Part shown: in pieces, positions 61,458 through 64,000 of the stretch
Position numbering within the stretch: position 1 is the stretch's first letter
How the letters are laid out: each line of letters opens with the position of its first letter
Source of the DNA: Parasponia andersonii
Lineage: Eukaryota; Streptophyta; Magnoliopsida; Rosales; Cannabaceae
Direction: 5' to 3'
Length of the DNA: 64,000 bases
Assembly (NCBI GenBank): GCA_002914805.1
Contig: JXTB01000065.1
Coordinates: 117,942 to 181,941, forward strand
Position numbers and translations under genes: made by a program
Notes under the pieces: generated by a model
Told to the model about the DNA's origin: nothing
What the model saw: only the letters and a program-made list of their open reading frames with translations
Databases searched by the model: none

Positions 61458-62027
61458 TCAGAATATTATCTCCTACTTGCTTCCTAAGGGACTATCCAAA
61501 ACGTCCATTTAGAGGGGTCAGAATTTTAGATCGCCGAAATATCTAAAATTCCTTAAAATCTTAGGATTTTCTCCTCGCTTCATGCCTTAGCATGTCGTAT
61601 TATGCAATTTCCCTCCTCAAACAACAAAGTAACTAAGCAAAACGTTCATTGTTCGATGTGATATATTGCTATATTTACATTTTGCCATGGAACTTTTGAA
61701 AAATAGTATTGAGTTTGCATCACTTATACTTGCTGTTTTCTTAAGCGACCTAACCTATCCTAATACAACCATTTTAAGTGTGTTGGATTCGAATCGCAAT
61801 AACGTACCGATCAGTCACCTAGTGATTGACTACTTGGTTAAATTAATTATCTTCTTTATTACAACTTAGTGTTTTGATTGTTTTGCAGGAATAAATGTCT
61901 AATAAAGAGAGCATTCATTCATTGATAAAAGCTCGCACCTATATGCAAGCAAAGAAATACAAATAAGAAGGGGACCAACCCCGTATTGTTTTGAAGTTTT
62001 AAAAAAAAAAATAAAAGAACATTATTT
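61458..62027. other. Spacer between pol and the antisense gene
   Basis: No coding match. It is AT-rich, possibly a 3' untranslated part of the retrotransposon. Confidence 0.45.
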
Positions 62028-64000
62028 TTATGCAGACGTGCTCACTCCACCATCTCCAGTTTTGGTAGCTTCCACTTCCCTCCAACTCCGGACAAGCTCA
62101 ACCACGCCTTTACTAAGAATGGAAAAGTCGAAGTCCGGATGCTCGCAGAAGATGTTATATACAATGGTCGACGAGGCGATTTCACTGGCTTTGTCTTCGA
62201 TATCCTTGACTTCAGTAGCCTTGAACTCTTCAACAGCCTTGTGAGCCACCTCTGTTGTCACCTCCTTCATGCGATCCGGATGCTCGGAGATAGTCTTTTC
62301 AAGTTCTTTAATTTTTTCCTCGAGCTTCTCCTTTTCGAGATTTTCCTTGGCCAGATCCTCGCATAGCTGCCGATTCTCCAGTTCGAAGGATTTTTTCTCT
62401 TCTTCACATTCTCTGAGTCCTCGAATGCTTGGATTATTTCTTCGACTTTTTCAGCTTTTTCCAACCACTCAAGGACTGGGTCATGCATCAAGACAGCAGC
62501 TGCAGCAGTCTGAAAATATAGCACATCAATACCAGAAAGGTGCGTTGAAGAGAGAAAATAGAAGATGCTTACATTCACAAACATCCTCATCGTAGAACCA
62601 AAGGCAACCTTGGCTGATCGTTACTTTATCCTCTCCCAGCCATCTTCAGAAGTGAAGTGATCAATGAAGGTTGCGCTTAGACCAACCTTCTCTGGCGATT
62701 GGTTAAGGAGTGCGAAAAGCTTCTCGTCTTTATCAACCTGGTTTGGTTCCAAAGAAGTGGCAATCTCCTTGGATAGATCAGGATGGCTCACAATTTGAGG
62801 TTGAGGAGGAGGCGAGCTTGTCGAGATATCCTCGAAGGTGACTTTTCGTTTCTTGGAAGTGTCGGCCTTCTTTTTCCATTTTGACATCGATGGAGGTGTG
62901 CTCTCTGGCGTTTTGGACTTTGCCATTGACCCTAGAGTGGAAGGCGGTGCTCGTAGTCCACTACCAATAACCATTTCTGTATAGATGTGAGTCAACATGT
63001 GAGGTGATATAATACGATGATAAGGAAAGAAAATAAATAAATAAATAATTACCTTCTTGTTGTGGAGAAGCTGGTGGTGATGCGGTTTCTGGAGATGATG
63101 GTTCCGAGGTTGTAGGGGTGGCAGGTGATTTATGCTTCCTAGGTTTGGAAGACGAGGCACTCTTTTCCATCTGCTTCCTCGGCTTCTTCTTCTTCGAGCT
63201 CGAGAGTCTGGTCGAACAGACGGTAGAATCCGGGAACGTGGCTCCCCTTGCAAGCAAACCGCAAGCGACTAAGTTCTTGGAAGTCCCAAGCTTCTTCCAA
63301 TCGAATTCTTCAATCGGAAAGTCATTTATTCTGTACACCCTTGCAAGCTATTCTCTGGAAAGTCCAGGTCATTCCCTATTATCTACGATGACATACGAAT
63401 ACGATCAGAATAATGTGTTTGTGCAGAAAAGGTGATAAACTGAAAGTTACCTACCAGGATTCTGAAAGAAGCCGTTATCCGCATAGTCAAAGTGGAAAAA
63501 TGAATTTTTCTATTTTTTCATGTTGTTGCGAATCCTGTAGATAGTTTTTATTGCTTGGTTCGACCACTTGCTCGCATAAAAGAAGTCGAAGTCTGATGGG
63601 TTAATTTCACTTGGTAAAACCAAGTGAACTCTTCAGGAGTGGGGGTTTCTAAGCCTAGTTTATGGTATAGTATGTACAAACCTACCATCTATCTATAAGT
63701 GTTTGGAGTTATTTGAAAAGGAACGACTCCATAATAATCGACGATGGATTTTATGTAAGGATGAAGTGGGAGGTAGACACCGTATTTGAGAACTGCTTCA
63801 GAGAATGAGGCAATTCCGCGAGGTGGTGTATATGGTCGATTGAATTCCATGGGATGGCGATCTTGTAGTTGCACATGATCTTACTAAGCCTGTTCGTGGT
63901 GCAGCTCGTCCTTATATTGGTACATGACCAGTCTCCCTCTACATATTGATAACCATTACGAACGCAGGGGCATCTCTGATATGCCGGGGCCATTGGTCTT
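62028..64000 (-). pseudogene. Antisense gene of the Tat retrotransposon (aORF), partial
   Basis: On the minus strand, reading leftward from beyond the window end, coding pieces are joined by three GT-AG introns: 63454-63384, 63052-62977 and 62572-62510. The first part has YGVYLPLHPYIKSIVDYYG and PFQITPNTYR, close to the 'putative plant transposon protein' domain known from antisense ORFs of Tat elements. A Ser/Pro/Lys-rich linker and a basic segment (KKKADTSKKRKVTFED) come next. A Glu/Lys-rich stretch likely to form a coiled coil follows, then a C-terminal block ending SVSTSA-like at 62028. Stops at about 63351 and 62622 and a frameshift near 62400 show decay. Family knowledge: such antisense genes sit between pol and the 3' LTR. 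Their function is unknown. Confidence 0.7.

Noticed and set aside
55089..61470. TGGGATC at 55091 and at 61454 as LTR starts
   Set aside because: The match stops after seven bases, so it does not show an LTR pair.

Overview
The window is nuclear DNA of a flowering plant, most likely a eudicot. It is AT-rich, its genes have many GT-AG introns, and intergenic and intronic DNA is full of small transposons, simple repeats and retrotransposon pieces. Two assembly gaps are present (N runs at 1328-1363 and 28569-28575). I cannot name the species.

Seven protein-coding genes were rebuilt exon by exon, and every junction keeps the reading frame. From the left: (1) a WDR26-type LisH-CTLH-WD40 protein, minus, 585 aa; (2) plastid lipoyl synthase, minus, 371 aa; (3) a plastid-targeted membrane protein of unknown function, minus, 349 aa; (4) MIA40, the disulfide relay import factor, minus, 159 aa, ending in SKL; (5) a DUF639 membrane protein, plus, 722 aa; (6) a small G-patch protein, minus, 127 aa; (7) the catalytic subunit of protein phosphatase 6 (FyPP type), plus, 303 aa. 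They form no operon or pathway cluster. All are ordinary housekeeping genes. MIA40 and DUF639 are divergent across 3.7 kb, and both promoter regions carry TGGGCY (site II) motifs.

The spaces between and inside genes hold most of the unusual material: a 349-bp MITE with a perfect 9-bp target duplication (12.6 kb); a two-copy inverted-repeat family (20.4 and 38.7 kb); a 2.5-kb inverted-repeat-flanked island with a degenerate minisatellite (25-27.6 kb); a 5'-truncated LINE with a perfect 18-bp target duplication in the G-patch gene; LINE fragments and a 701-bp foldback element nested in a tandem duplication inside the PP6 gene; a 14-3-3 pseudogene fragment (39.5 kb); and many local tandem duplications, one of which copies a splice acceptor of the DUF639 gene.

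The right end, from about 54.6 kb to beyond the window, is a decayed Ty3/gypsy retrotransposon of the Tat type: gag, protease, RT, RNase H, a second RNase H and integrase on the plus strand, followed by an antisense gene on the minus strand that looks spliced by three short introns. Stops and changes at catalytic residues show that this copy is dead. The antisense gene is the least ordinary content of the window.
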